Shown here in pieces: positions 33,689-41,767 of a stretch of 64,000 nucleotides of DNA; the first letter of the stretch is position 1, and each line of letters starts with the position of its first letter. A program made the position numbers and the translations under genes. Under the pieces are notes generated by a model. It did no database searches. It was not told the origin of the DNA and saw only the letters and a list, made by a program, of their open reading frames with translations. This DNA comes from CAZFVY01 sp964522665. Lineage in GTDB: Bacteria; Verrucomicrobiota; Verrucomicrobiia; Limisphaerales; CAZFVY01. The stretch is from the NCBI GenBank assembly GCA_964522665.1, contig CAZFVY010000006.1, positions 60,312-124,311 of the forward strand. Reading direction: 5' to 3'.

Positions 33689-34909
33689 ATGAATCGACGA
33701 ACGTTTCTCAAATCGATGGCGGTCGCTTCCGGCGGTGTCGTCGTGGGGCTTCCGCGCGCCGAGGCAACTTTGCCCAAAGCAAAGATCACCCGGGTGCGGG
33801 CTTACGCGCCGCCGAAACTCAATCCGTTGTTCAACCAGAGCAACGTCGTGGCAACTATCGAGACCGACGCCGGGATCACCGGCGTCGGCGAAGGCGGTTC
33901 GAAGGACACCTTGGAGCAATGCGCGGGACGATTGATCGGGCGCAACCCATTCGATATCGAGCGGTGCTGGCAGGACATGTATCGCGCCTTTTTCTATCCG
34001 CCCGGCCGCGAAAAGATCGACGCGCTCGGGGCGCTCGACCTCGCGCTGTGGGACATCAAGGGGAAAGCGCTCAATGTTCCGGTGTATGACCTGATTGGCG
34101 GGATGGCGCGGAATCATTTGGAATGTTACTGGACCGGAGAAACGGCGGGTTTGCCATTAAAGGAGCGCGCCCACGAAGTGATCGCCGCGGGCTACCGCGC
34201 CTTTCGGATGGATGCCGCCGGCTTGCGTTCGGGCAACGTCTATGACAGCCACGAGCGGGTGCGGCAGCTGGCGAAGGATTGTCGGGCGGTCCGCGAGGGC
34301 GTCGGCCCGAACGGCGATTGGTTGATCGACTTTCATCAGCGGTTCGACTACCCGGACGCCCTGCGCGGCTGCAAATTGATTGAGGAACTTGAGCCGTACC
34401 TGGTCGAGGACCCGGTGCGCACCGAGGCGTTCCTGGAGGACATTCCGAAGTTGCGCCGGATGACCACCGTGCCGCTGGCGGCCGGCGAGGAATGGGGCCA
34501 GCGCTGGGATTTCAACAAGCTGGTGGAAAATCACGACCTCGACTATGTGCGGGTAACTCTGCCGAATGTGGGTGGGATCACCGAAATGCTCAAGGTCGCC
34601 GCGCTCTGCGAAACGCATTTCGTCGGCATCGTGCCGCATTTCACCGGTCCCATCGCCACGGCGGCGTTGGTCCACGCGCTGGGTCCGTTTTCCGGCCCCG
34701 TGATGGTCGAGATCGGCAATAATACGAAAATCCAACGCCACCTCCCGGAATCGCTCGATCTCAAGGACGGCAAGCTGTGGCCGAATCAGCGGCCGGGCTT
34801 GGGCGTTACCCTCGATCTGAAGGAAGTCAAACTGATCGCCGAATTCACCGAGGCGATCACCGATCGGAAAACCTACGCCCGCCCCGACGGCTCGCAGACG
34901 AACTGGTGA
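33689..34909 (+). CDS. Tat-exported sugar-acid dehydratase (galactonate dehydratase-like)
   Basis: This enolase-superfamily enzyme (406 residues) resembles the D-galactonate dehydratase branch. It has a metal triad of D214, E240 and E267 (in LIDFH, LVEDP and AAGEEW), a catalytic H216 beside the first ligand, and a second histidine H317 in VPHFTGP. An N-terminal twin-arginine signal is clear (NRRTFLKS, then a weak hydrophobic run and AEA at the cleavage site). Its neighbours dgoK and dgoA support 2-keto-3-deoxy-sugar-acid metabolism. Odd is that the dehydratase would be exported while kinase and aldolase are cytosolic, so a transporter for the keto acid is implied. The exact sugar acid is an inference. 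Confidence 0.78.
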   Translation: MNRRTFLKSMAVASGGVVVGLPRAEATLPKAKITRVRAYAPPKLNPLFNQSNVVATIETDAGITGVGEGGSKDTLEQCAGRLIGRNPFDIERCWQDMYRAFFYPPGREKIDALGALDLALWDIKGKALNVPVYDLIGGMARNHLECYWTGETAGLPLKERAHEVIAAGYRAFRMDAAGLRSGNVYDSHERVRQLAKDCRAVREGVGPNGDWLIDFHQRFDYPDALRGCKLIEELEPYLVEDPVRTEAFLEDIPKLRRMTTVPLAAGEEWGQRWDFNKLVENHDLDYVRVTLPNVGGITEMLKVAALCETHFVGIVPHFTGPIATAALVHALGPFSGPVMVEIGNNTKIQRHLPESLDLKDGKLWPNQRPGLGVTLDLKEVKLIAEFTEAITDRKTYARPDGSQTNW

Positions 34910-34934
34910 GAGCCGTTATTCTGACTGAGCAATT

Positions 34935-35972
34935 ATGATCGGGGAACCAAAGGAGTTTTTGAGTTGCGATTGGGGCACCACCTCATTTCGTCTGCGGCGG
35001 GTCAATTTTGCGAGCGGCGCCATTCTGGAGGAGTCGCGCCAAGGCTCCGGCGTCAAGGCGTTGTTCCTGGGTTGTCCGACGGGCAACGCGGTGGCGAGGG
35101 AATCGGCGTTCGCGGAATTTGTGCGGAATCGTCTGCGCTCGCTGGCGGGCCTCGGCGAGCCGGGCGGCCTCGCGGTCCAAGTCGTGATCTCGGGGATGGC
35201 GTCATCGTCGGTCGGCTGGCGGGAGTTGCCCTACGCCAGCGTCCCCTGTCCACTGGACGGTTCGGGCGTGGCTCGGGAGGTGATTGACCTCGATCTGGGG
35301 GACGGACGCTGGGCGCGGATTCATCTGATTTCCGGGCTGGCGACCGCTGACGAGATCATGCGCGGCGAGGAGACGGAGTTGCTCGGATTGTTCGCCGAGG
35401 GCCGCTATGCCGAAATTGCCGCGAATGGCATCGTCGTGCTGCCCGGTACGCACGCCAAGCATGTCCGCGTGCGGGACCGGGAAGTGGAGGGATTCCACAC
35501 TTACATGACGGGGGAACTGTTCGACGTGCTGGCGACGCACAGCTTGTTGCGGGCATCGGTCGAAGGCGAGGCAAAGGTCAGTGGCGAGGAGGCGCTCGGC
35601 GAGCCGCAGGCGCGGTCGGCGTTCCTCACCGGCGTCGGACGGGCGCGGGATCCGGGTTTGGCGCGGAGCCTTTTTCAGGTTCGCACGCGGGTGGTGCTGC
35701 ACGGCGTGTCGCCCGCGGTGAATCGATGGTTCCTGAGCGGTCTGTTGATTGGCGCCGAGGTCACCGATTTGGCGACGAGGGACGGGAAACATCCGATCTT
35801 GCTGGCGGCGACCGAGCCGGTCAGCGCGGGATATCGGTTGGCGTTCGAGGCCTTGGGATTGAGCGAGCGGTTGGTCGTGGCGCCGCCGGAGGAGGTGGCC
35901 TTGGCCTCGGCGCAGGCGCACCGGCTGTTGCTGCGCCGCTGGCTGGCCGCCGAGACGGCGGCGGTGGCATGA
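34935..35972 (+). CDS. dgoK: 2-dehydro-3-deoxygalactonokinase
   Basis: DgoK phosphorylates 2-keto-3-deoxygalactonate with ATP. The N-terminal phosphate-binding loop reads FLSCDWGTTSFRLR. Further family segments are VISGMASSSVGWRELPYA, IHLISGLATADEIMRGEETEL, VLPGTHAKHV and GFHTYMTGELFDVL. The 345 residues are usual. The gene lies 25 bases beyond the dehydratase gene, and its stop overlaps the aldolase start (ATGA). This fits stepwise translation of kinase and aldolase. Confidence 0.92.
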   Translation: MIGEPKEFLSCDWGTTSFRLRRVNFASGAILEESRQGSGVKALFLGCPTGNAVARESAFAEFVRNRLRSLAGLGEPGGLAVQVVISGMASSSVGWRELPYASVPCPLDGSGVAREVIDLDLGDGRWARIHLISGLATADEIMRGEETELLGLFAEGRYAEIAANGIVVLPGTHAKHVRVRDREVEGFHTYMTGELFDVLATHSLLRASVEGEAKVSGEEALGEPQARSAFLTGVGRARDPGLARSLFQVRTRVVLHGVSPAVNRWFLSGLLIGAEVTDLATRDGKHPILLAATEPVSAGYRLAFEALGLSERLVVAPPEEVALASAQAHRLLLRRWLAAETAAVA

Positions 35973-36625
35973 GCGCGAGCTTCTCCGCCGAACGATTCAA
36001 CGCGCTGCCGATCGTTGGAATCTTGCGCGGTTTGGATTCGGGGCGGCTGGCGCCGGTGGTTGACGCCGTCATTGAGGGTGGGCTGAAGAATCTCGAGATT
36101 ACCATGAACACCCCGGACGCCGCCGCGCAGATACGGGCGGCCGTGGAGCGCTCCGGAGACCGGCTTAACGTCGGCGCCGGCACGGTGACCACGCTGGAAC
36201 GATTGGACGAGGCGTTGACGGCCGGGGCGAGTTTCGTCGTGACGCCCACCGTCGGCGTGCCTGTGATCGAACGCTGCGTGGCGCTCGGCGTGCCGGTGTT
36301 TCCCGGCGCCTTTTCGCCGAGTGAGGCGCTGCGCGCCTGGGAATTGGGCGCGATGATGGTCAAAATCTTTCCCGCGGAAGTCCTCGGCCCGGTCTATATC
36401 AAGAATCTCAAAGCGCCGTTGCCCCACCTCAAACTCATGCCGACCGGAGGCGTGGATTTGACGACCCTGGGCGCTTACCGCAAGGCCGGCGCGGACGGTT
36501 TTGGCGTCGGCAGCCCGCTGTTCCGACCGGAACGCCTCGCGGCGAACGATTGGGATTGGCTGCGCCAACAATGCCGGGCCTTCGTGGAAGCGTTCGCCTC
36601 GGCGGCGATCACTTCGCCCCGATAA
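35969..36625 (+). CDS. dgoA: 2-dehydro-3-deoxy-6-phosphogalactonate aldolase (KDPG aldolase family)
   Basis: This class I aldolase cleaves the phosphorylated keto acid to pyruvate and glyceraldehyde 3-phosphate. The motifs are ILRGL, NLEITMNTP with the catalytic glutamate, VGAGTVTTLE, the Schiff-base lysine in MMVKIFPAE and LMPTGGVDL. The 218 residues match DgoA/Eda. The ATG at 35969 overlaps the dgoK stop; a frame extension further upstream would lie inside dgoK and is not supported. Its name follows dgoK; it might equally use 6-phosphogluconate-derived KDPG. Confidence 0.9.
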   Translation: MSASFSAERFNALPIVGILRGLDSGRLAPVVDAVIEGGLKNLEITMNTPDAAAQIRAAVERSGDRLNVGAGTVTTLERLDEALTAGASFVVTPTVGVPVIERCVALGVPVFPGAFSPSEALRAWELGAMMVKIFPAEVLGPVYIKNLKAPLPHLKLMPTGGVDLTTLGAYRKAGADGFGVGSPLFRPERLAANDWDWLRQQCRAFVEAFASAAITSPR

Positions 36626-36705
36626 CATTCACGGTTCCGGCGCGTCGGGGCCTCGCGGACCGGGCGAAAGCTCGCGGCGCCAGATTAAGTTTTGGCGCTA
36701 AGGAA

Positions 36706-36722
36706 GTTAACGCAAATTTAAC
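36706..36722. promoter_or_regulatory. Candidate operator (GTTAA-N7-TTAAC)
   Basis: The inverted repeat GTTAA/TTAAC with a seven-base spacer lies 15 bases upstream of the HTH protein's ATG. Just before it, GCGCCA (36677-36682) and TGGCGC (36693-36698) form a second inverted repeat. Autoregulation by the adjacent HTH protein is a guess. Confidence 0.3.
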
Positions 36723-36737
36723 ACCGAAAATCTCGCC

Positions 36738-37265
36738 ATGAATGTCTCGTCAACTGTCAGGCGTTTGACTACAATCGGTGACATGCAATCCCATGAGCTA
36801 TTGCGTGAGATATTTCAGACGGTGAGCGCGAAGCAGGTCGCTTCCGAACTGGGCATCTCGTTGTCAATGGTTTACAAATGGGCCGAGCCGCCGCAAGCCC
36901 CGGGCAGTGGCGCCGCCAATCCGCTGGACCGTATCGAGGCTCTGATCCGATGTGCCAACGACCCGCGGGTGGTGCAGTGGATTTGTGAACGGGCGGGGGG
37001 ATATTACATTGAAAATCCAAAGACGAGCTGGCCGTACGCGCATTCATTGATTCCGGCCACGAATCGGGTCGTGCAGGAATTTGCCGATCTCCTTTCCGTG
37101 ATCGCCGCGGCGGCGACCGATAACTCGATCACCCAAGCCGAGGCGGCGCGCATTCGCGCCCGGTGGGAACAGCTCAAATCGGTGACCGAAGGATTTGTCC
37201 GTTGTTGCGAGCAGGGAAATTTTACGCTGTTGAAGCCAGCGGCGGGCGAATCGAAAAAGAAATGA
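36738..37265 (+). CDS. HTH protein, phage CII-like regulator family
   Basis: A 175-residue protein with a helix-turn-helix near the N-terminus (VSAKQVASELGISLSMVYKWAE) and a helical C-terminal half, including ITQAEAARIRARWEQLKSV. It resembles the CII-type regulators found in several Gram-negative groups, some of them host encoded. The start could be the ATG at 36738 or, equally, the one at 36783 (MQSHELLREIF). Its stop overlaps the start of the exported FAD oxidoreductase by four bases. That tight coupling suggests a joint role, but no DNA target is known. Confidence 0.7.
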   Translation: MNVSSTVRRLTTIGDMQSHELLREIFQTVSAKQVASELGISLSMVYKWAEPPQAPGSGAANPLDRIEALIRCANDPRVVQWICERAGGYYIENPKTSWPYAHSLIPATNRVVQEFADLLSVIAAAATDNSITQAEAARIRARWEQLKSVTEGFVRCCEQGNFTLLKPAAGESKKK

Positions 37266-38860
37266 ACGCGGTGAAGTGGGCCGCCGCCGCGGCGCTGGCG
37301 CTGCAGCTGGCGGCCGTTTCGCTCGCCGCGGAAGTGATCGAGGCGGACGTCTGCGTTTACGGGGGGACGGCGTGCGGAGTGGTTGCCGCGGCGCAGGCCA
37401 CCCGCATGGGCAAGACCGCGGTGATCGCGGAATTCGGCGCTCACCTCGGCGGGATGACCAGCGGCGGATTGGGCGCGACTGACATTGGAAACAAGGCGGC
37501 GATTGGCGGCCTGGCGCGCGACTTCTATCGGCGCGTCGGGCGGCATTACGGCAAACCGGAGCAGTGGACATTTGAGCCGCACGTCGCGGAGGGCATTCTC
37601 TTCGCCTGGGTGAACGAAGCCAAAGTCTCGGTCTATCTGCAGCAACGCCTGGCGACCGTCACCTTGGCGGGGCGGAGAATCACCGAAATTACCATGGCGA
37701 ACGGCAAGGTTTTCCGCGCCAAGATGTTCATCGACGCAACCTACGAAGGTGACTTGATGGCGAAAGCCAAGGTTAGCTATATCGTTGGCCGCGAACCGAA
37801 CGCCCGGTACGGCGAAACGCTGGACGGCATTCGCGGTGAGACCCCCAAGCATCAGTTCACAGTGACCGTGGATCCCTACCGGACGCCGGGTGATCCCGGC
37901 AGCGGGTTGCTCCGCTTCATTCAACCGGGCGACGGCGGCGTTCCGGGCGACGGGGATAAGCGCGTTCAAACCTACAACTACCGTCTCTGCTTCACTCGCG
38001 ATCCCGCGAACCGTCTGCCGGTGACGCCGCCACCCGATTACCAGCCGGCTGATTACGAATTGTTGGCCCGTTATCTCGAAGCGCTGGCGGCGGCGGGACA
38101 CAAACCGAAACTGAGCGAGTTTTGGAACCCAATCGCCATGCCGAACGGCAAGACTGACATCAATAACAACGGCGGCTTTTCGACCGATTTCATCGGCGCC
38201 AATTACGACTACCCCGAGGCCGATTACGCGACGCGGGCGAAAATCTGGCGGGCGCATGAGAATTACACGCGCGGTTTCATCCATTTTTTGGCGACCAGCC
38301 CGCGCGTCCCGGAGAATCTGCGCGTCGAGATGAGTTCCTGGGGGCCGTGCCGCGATGAATTCCTCGACACGGGCGGTTGGCCGAATCAGCTTTATGTCCG
38401 TGAGGCGCGCCGGATGGTGTCGAGTTACGTCATGACCGAACATGATTGCCGCGGGGAGGAAGTCGCGCCGGACTCGATCGGGTTGGCGGCGTATAATATG
38501 GACTCGCACAATTGCCAGCGCCTCGTGAAGAACGGTCACGCCGAAAACGAGGGCGACGTGCAGGTGCCGCCGATGAAACCCTATCCGATCTCCTACCGCG
38601 CGCTCGTGCCGCGCCCTGGGGAATGCGCCAATCTATTCGTGCCGATCTGTCTTTCGGCGACCCACATCGCGTACGGTTCGATCCGGATGGAGCCGGTGTT
38701 CATGATTCTCGGGCAGTCCTCGGCCACCGCCGCGGCGCTGTCCATTGATTCAGGTCGAGACGTCCAAGGGGTTGACGCGGCCCAGCTGCACGCGCGGTTG
38801 CTCGCCGACCGTCAGGTCCTCAGTTGGCCGCCGCCATCTGAAAACGTGCCGGCCAAATAG
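37262..38860 (+). CDS. Exported FAD-dependent oxidoreductase
   Basis: A signal peptide (AAAALALQLAAVSLAAE) precedes a Rossmann FAD site, EADVCVYGGTACGVVAAAQ, followed by GGMTSGGLGATD. The fold matches the FAD_oxidored family (PF12831 type, often linked to polysaccharide or sugar turnover in Verrucomicrobiota and Planctomycetota). The C-terminal part carries ATHIAYGSIRMEPVFMILG, the closing nucleotide-binding element. The 532 residues suit the family. The ATG at 37262 overlaps the HTH gene's stop, so translation is coupled. The substrate is not known. It ends 17 bases before the target duplication of the MITE. Confidence 0.83.
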   Translation: MNAVKWAAAAALALQLAAVSLAAEVIEADVCVYGGTACGVVAAAQATRMGKTAVIAEFGAHLGGMTSGGLGATDIGNKAAIGGLARDFYRRVGRHYGKPEQWTFEPHVAEGILFAWVNEAKVSVYLQQRLATVTLAGRRITEITMANGKVFRAKMFIDATYEGDLMAKAKVSYIVGREPNARYGETLDGIRGETPKHQFTVTVDPYRTPGDPGSGLLRFIQPGDGGVPGDGDKRVQTYNYRLCFTRDPANRLPVTPPPDYQPADYELLARYLEALAAAGHKPKLSEFWNPIAMPNGKTDINNNGGFSTDFIGANYDYPEADYATRAKIWRAHENYTRGFIHFLATSPRVPENLRVEMSSWGPCRDEFLDTGGWPNQLYVREARRMVSSYVMTEHDCRGEEVAPDSIGLAAYNMDSHNCQRLVKNGHAENEGDVQVPPMKPYPISYRALVPRPGECANLFVPICLSATHIAYGSIRMEPVFMILGQSSATAAALSIDSGRDVQGVDAAQLHARLLADRQVLSWPPPSENVPAK

Positions 38861-38886
38861 CGCTGAAACGCGTATCGCGCCGCCTT

Positions 38887-39001
38887 GGGCGCATCTCATT
38901 TTTTTGTCGGTCGGCTGCGGATTTGGCGCAACCGACGCTGATTTCCCCTCTTCCCGCTTCCCTCCCCAATTATCGACCTGTCAAAATAATGAGATGCGCC
39001 C
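38887..39001. mobile_element. 115-bp MITE-like element with 9-bp target duplication
   Basis: GGGCGCATCTCATT at 38887-38900 is matched exactly, in reverse complement, at 38988-39001. The match goes on with one mismatch and TTTTG, then GGTCG with a one-base gap, giving terminal inverted repeats of about 28 bases. Directly outside, CGCCGCCTT occurs on both sides (38878-38886 and 39002-39010), a perfect nine-base duplication. There is no transposase gene in the 115 bases. The termini and duplication length suggest mobilisation by an IS4- or IS5-group transposase, which is an inference. It sits between the FAD oxidoreductase gene and pheA. Confidence 0.85.
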
Positions 39002-39118
39002 CGCCGCCTTCTCGAGCAAGCTTTCTGTTTGACTAGCGCCAAAGGCGTCGGGCATTTTGAGCCGCAGAAACACGATGGCATTGAATCAACTGTTCCGCGC
39101 AATCACTCTCGGCTGAGC

Positions 39119-39955
39119 ATGGCAAGCAAACCTTCGATTGGCTATTTAGGACCGGAAGGGACGTTTGCCCATTTGGCCGTCCAAAGACGATTTGGCAAAG
39201 GGCGCCGGCTGGTTCCGCTGCCGACGGTCAAGGAAGTCTTCGACTTCGTGCTCCGTGGCGGCAAGGCGGATATGGGGATCGTGCCGATCGAGAATTCGTC
39301 GGGCGGGACGATTTACGACACCGTCGATCGGCTGGTCGATCACCGTTACCCGTTGTTCATTCAGGAATCGCTCTCCATCAACGTCCGACTGGCGTTGCTC
39401 GGCCGCAACCGGGAGAAGATTCGGGTGATCTATTCGCACTTCGTGCCGCTTTACCATTGCGAGAAGTGGCTCCATCGGCATTTTCCGAAAGCTGAATTGC
39501 GTGAAACCTCGAGCACCGCGAAGGCCGTGAAGGCGGCCGCTGAGGAAGAAGGCGCGGCCGCCATTGGCAACCAGCAGGCCGGCGAGATTTACCAACTCAA
39601 AATCCTCGAATACCCGATCGAGCAGGATGTGCCCAACGTCACGCAGTTTTTCGTGCTGGGGCACCGCAGCTTGATTCCCAGGGATGCGTCGCGCAGCACG
39701 ATGATCGTCGCGCTCCCCAACCAACCGGGCGCGTTGGTCGATTTTCTCGAGCCATTCCGCGACGCCGGGATCAATTTATCGCGGATTATTTCACGGCCCG
39801 TGAGCGGCCACCCGAACACCTATGTTTTCCTGGTCGATCTCGTGGGCAAAGGGAACGATCCGGCGGTCAAGAAGGCTCTCACGCAAGCGCATAAGGTTTC
39901 CGAATCGATCCGAAGCCTCGGCTCGTATCCGGTCCGCGAGCCGTACGAGTCGTGA
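39119..39955 (+). CDS. pheA: Prephenate dehydratase
   Basis: This enzyme converts prephenate to phenylpyruvate. The start IGYLGPEGTFAHLAV, GIVPIENSSGGTIYDT and a C-terminal ACT domain (about 190-278, with NQPGALVDFLEPFRDAGIN and SRPVSG) are diagnostic. There is no chorismate mutase domain. The usual catalytic motif NxTRF reads NVTQF here, so arginine is replaced by glutamine, although the threonine is kept. I chose the ATG at 39119 (278 residues). The MITE lies upstream and may affect its promoter. Confidence 0.88.
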   Translation: MASKPSIGYLGPEGTFAHLAVQRRFGKGRRLVPLPTVKEVFDFVLRGGKADMGIVPIENSSGGTIYDTVDRLVDHRYPLFIQESLSINVRLALLGRNREKIRVIYSHFVPLYHCEKWLHRHFPKAELRETSSTAKAVKAAAEEEGAAAIGNQQAGEIYQLKILEYPIEQDVPNVTQFFVLGHRSLIPRDASRSTMIVALPNQPGALVDFLEPFRDAGINLSRIISRPVSGHPNTYVFLVDLVGKGNDPAVKKALTQAHKVSESIRSLGSYPVREPYES

Positions 39956-40022
39956 CCAGAGCGCTAACGGCGCGCCAACCGCGTCGTCCGGCATTATTTC
40001 GCAATCAACCAAATTCGTTTTT

Positions 40023-41063
40023 ATGGCGTCCAAAAATCAATACCGTTTCTGCTTCGGCCCTTGGAACATCAGCGAAGGCTCGGATCCTTACGGACCGACG
40101 ACGCGGCCGGCGCAAACCTTCGATTGGAAACTCGCGCAACTGAAACAACTCGGGTTCGACGCGATGATGTTCCACGACGACGACGCGATTCCTGAAATCG
40201 ACGGCAAGACCGACGCGCAGATTCGGAAAGAGGCGAAGGAGCTTAAGAAGCGTCTCGACGGCGAGGGCATTGCCGCCGAAATGGTGGCGCCGCGCCTTTG
40301 GTTCAGCCCAAGAACGATGGATGGCGCTTACACCAGTAACAATTCCAAGGATCGACAATACGCGATTGATCGGTCCAAACGAGCGATCGACATCGCAAAG
40401 ATTTTGGGGACCGACATCCTGGTCTTGTGGCTGGCCCGCGAAGGGACTTACCTGCGCGAGGCCAAAGACGCGCGGCAGAGCGTCGAGCGGTTAGTCGAGG
40501 CCTTTGACGCGATGCTGGCGCACGACAAGCGCATCCGGTTGGCCATTGAGCCGAAGCCGAATGAACCGATGGATCACGCGTACATTCCCACCATCGGGCA
40601 CGCGCTCGCGGTGGCGCAACTGACGCGGGATCCCAAGCGAGTCGGGGCGTTGATTGAAAGCGCGCACTGCATTCTCGCCGGTCTCGATCCCTCGGATGAA
40701 ATCGCCTTCGCGATGGCCTTCAACAAGCTCTGGTCCCTGCACTTGAACGATCAAAACGGCCTGAAGTACGACCAGGATAAGCCGTTTGGCAGCAATAATC
40801 TGCGGGCGGCTTTCAATCAGGTCCGCGTGCTCGAGCGCACGGGCTACGGCCGCCACGGTGAGTATGTCTGCTTTGACGTGCATCCGTTTCGCACCACTAA
40901 AGTAGAACATTGGCTGGCGCACTTGGACAACAGCCGGCGAACCTTTCTCCGCCTCGTGGAAAAAGCCCGGAGTTTCGACGAGGCCGCTTCCCAGCGCCTG
41001 ATCGCCGACCGCGATTATCAAGCGCTCGATCAGCTGGTGATCGAGCATCTGCTCGGCAAATAA
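40023..41063 (+). CDS. xylA: Xylose isomerase family protein, metal ligand altered
   Basis: The 346-residue TIM-barrel protein aligns with class I xylose isomerases: MFHDDDAIPE (H51), AIEPKPNEP (E176, K178), ESAH (E212, H215), KYDQD (D250, D252) and CFDVHP (D285). The family also has HIDLNGQNG, but here it reads SLHLNDQNG, so the usual aspartate ligand is H240. The length is about 40 residues shorter than the actinobacterial enzymes. It could be a xylose isomerase with a modified metal site or act on another sugar. No xylulokinase is nearby. The ATG at 40023 is chosen because the upstream frame lies within pheA. Confidence 0.75.
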   Translation: MASKNQYRFCFGPWNISEGSDPYGPTTRPAQTFDWKLAQLKQLGFDAMMFHDDDAIPEIDGKTDAQIRKEAKELKKRLDGEGIAAEMVAPRLWFSPRTMDGAYTSNNSKDRQYAIDRSKRAIDIAKILGTDILVLWLAREGTYLREAKDARQSVERLVEAFDAMLAHDKRIRLAIEPKPNEPMDHAYIPTIGHALAVAQLTRDPKRVGALIESAHCILAGLDPSDEIAFAMAFNKLWSLHLNDQNGLKYDQDKPFGSNNLRAAFNQVRVLERTGYGRHGEYVCFDVHPFRTTKVEHWLAHLDNSRRTFLRLVEKARSFDEAASQRLIADRDYQALDQLVIEHLLGK

Positions 41064-41168
41064 GCGTTCGGCGTCCCAAAGGGTGTTCGCGACGCGAGCG
41101 CGCCCGTTTGGTGGATACGATCAGGCGGCAGTTGATATTCGGAACAAGAAAGGTAGGGTTAGCGCGAA

Positions 41169-41735
41169 GTGAGTCGCATGGGAACGTCCCGACATTCAAG
41201 CTTGATTAAAGCGGCGCAGATCAGCGCCAGCCTGGTGTTGGCGCTGTTCGCGGTGAAAGGCGTGGAAATCATGCTGCACATCTCGCTGGCCGGTTTCGGC
41301 GTCGTGCCGCGCACGGAATCGGGGTTAATCGGCATCGTGTTCAGTCCGCTGCTCCATGCCAACGCGGCGCATTTGATTGCCAACGCGGTTCCGCTTTTCG
41401 TGCTCTTGGTGATCTTGTTTTGGGATCGATATTACCACCCCGGGCGTACGCTCGCGCTCATCTGGCTGGCCAGTGGATTCGGCACCTGGTTGATCGGACG
41501 GGGCGACCGGGTCCATATCGGGGCGAGTTCGCTCATCTTCGGCTTGGTAAGTTACCTCATCGTCGCGGGGTTTCTGATGGATAGCTGGCGCTCCGTGGGC
41601 GTCGCCTTGTTGGTCTTTTTCCTTTTTGGGGGCATCTTTTTTGGGGTAATCCCGCAGCCCGGACCGATCTCCTGGGAGGGCCACCTTTCGGGCGCCATCG
41701 CCGGAGTTTGGGCGGCGCGTCGCACTCACGCTTAG
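41169..41735 (+). CDS. Rhomboid-family intramembrane serine protease
   Basis: Six hydrophobic segments and the rhomboid signatures HANAAHLIANAVPLF, HIGASSLIFGLVSYL (GASS with the nucleophile serine) and SWEGHLSGAIAGV (catalytic histidine) mark a rhomboid protease of 188 residues. The GTG at 41169 is preceded by AGGTAGGG at 41151-41158, a good ribosome binding site, and is preferred over the ATG at 41178. The substrate is unknown. It converges on gltX with about 30 bases between them. Confidence 0.88.
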   Translation: MSRMGTSRHSSLIKAAQISASLVLALFAVKGVEIMLHISLAGFGVVPRTESGLIGIVFSPLLHANAAHLIANAVPLFVLLVILFWDRYYHPGRTLALIWLASGFGTWLIGRGDRVHIGASSLIFGLVSYLIVAGFLMDSWRSVGVALLVFFLFGGIFFGVIPQPGPISWEGHLSGAIAGVWAARRTHA

Positions 41736-41767
41736 GCCGGCGGCCTCGCCCGCGGGTCGAGCGATTC

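Noticed and set aside
37004..38539. A 511-codon minus-strand frame over the FAD oxidoreductase gene
   Set aside because: It runs antisense to an enzyme with intact FAD motifs and shows no motifs of its own.
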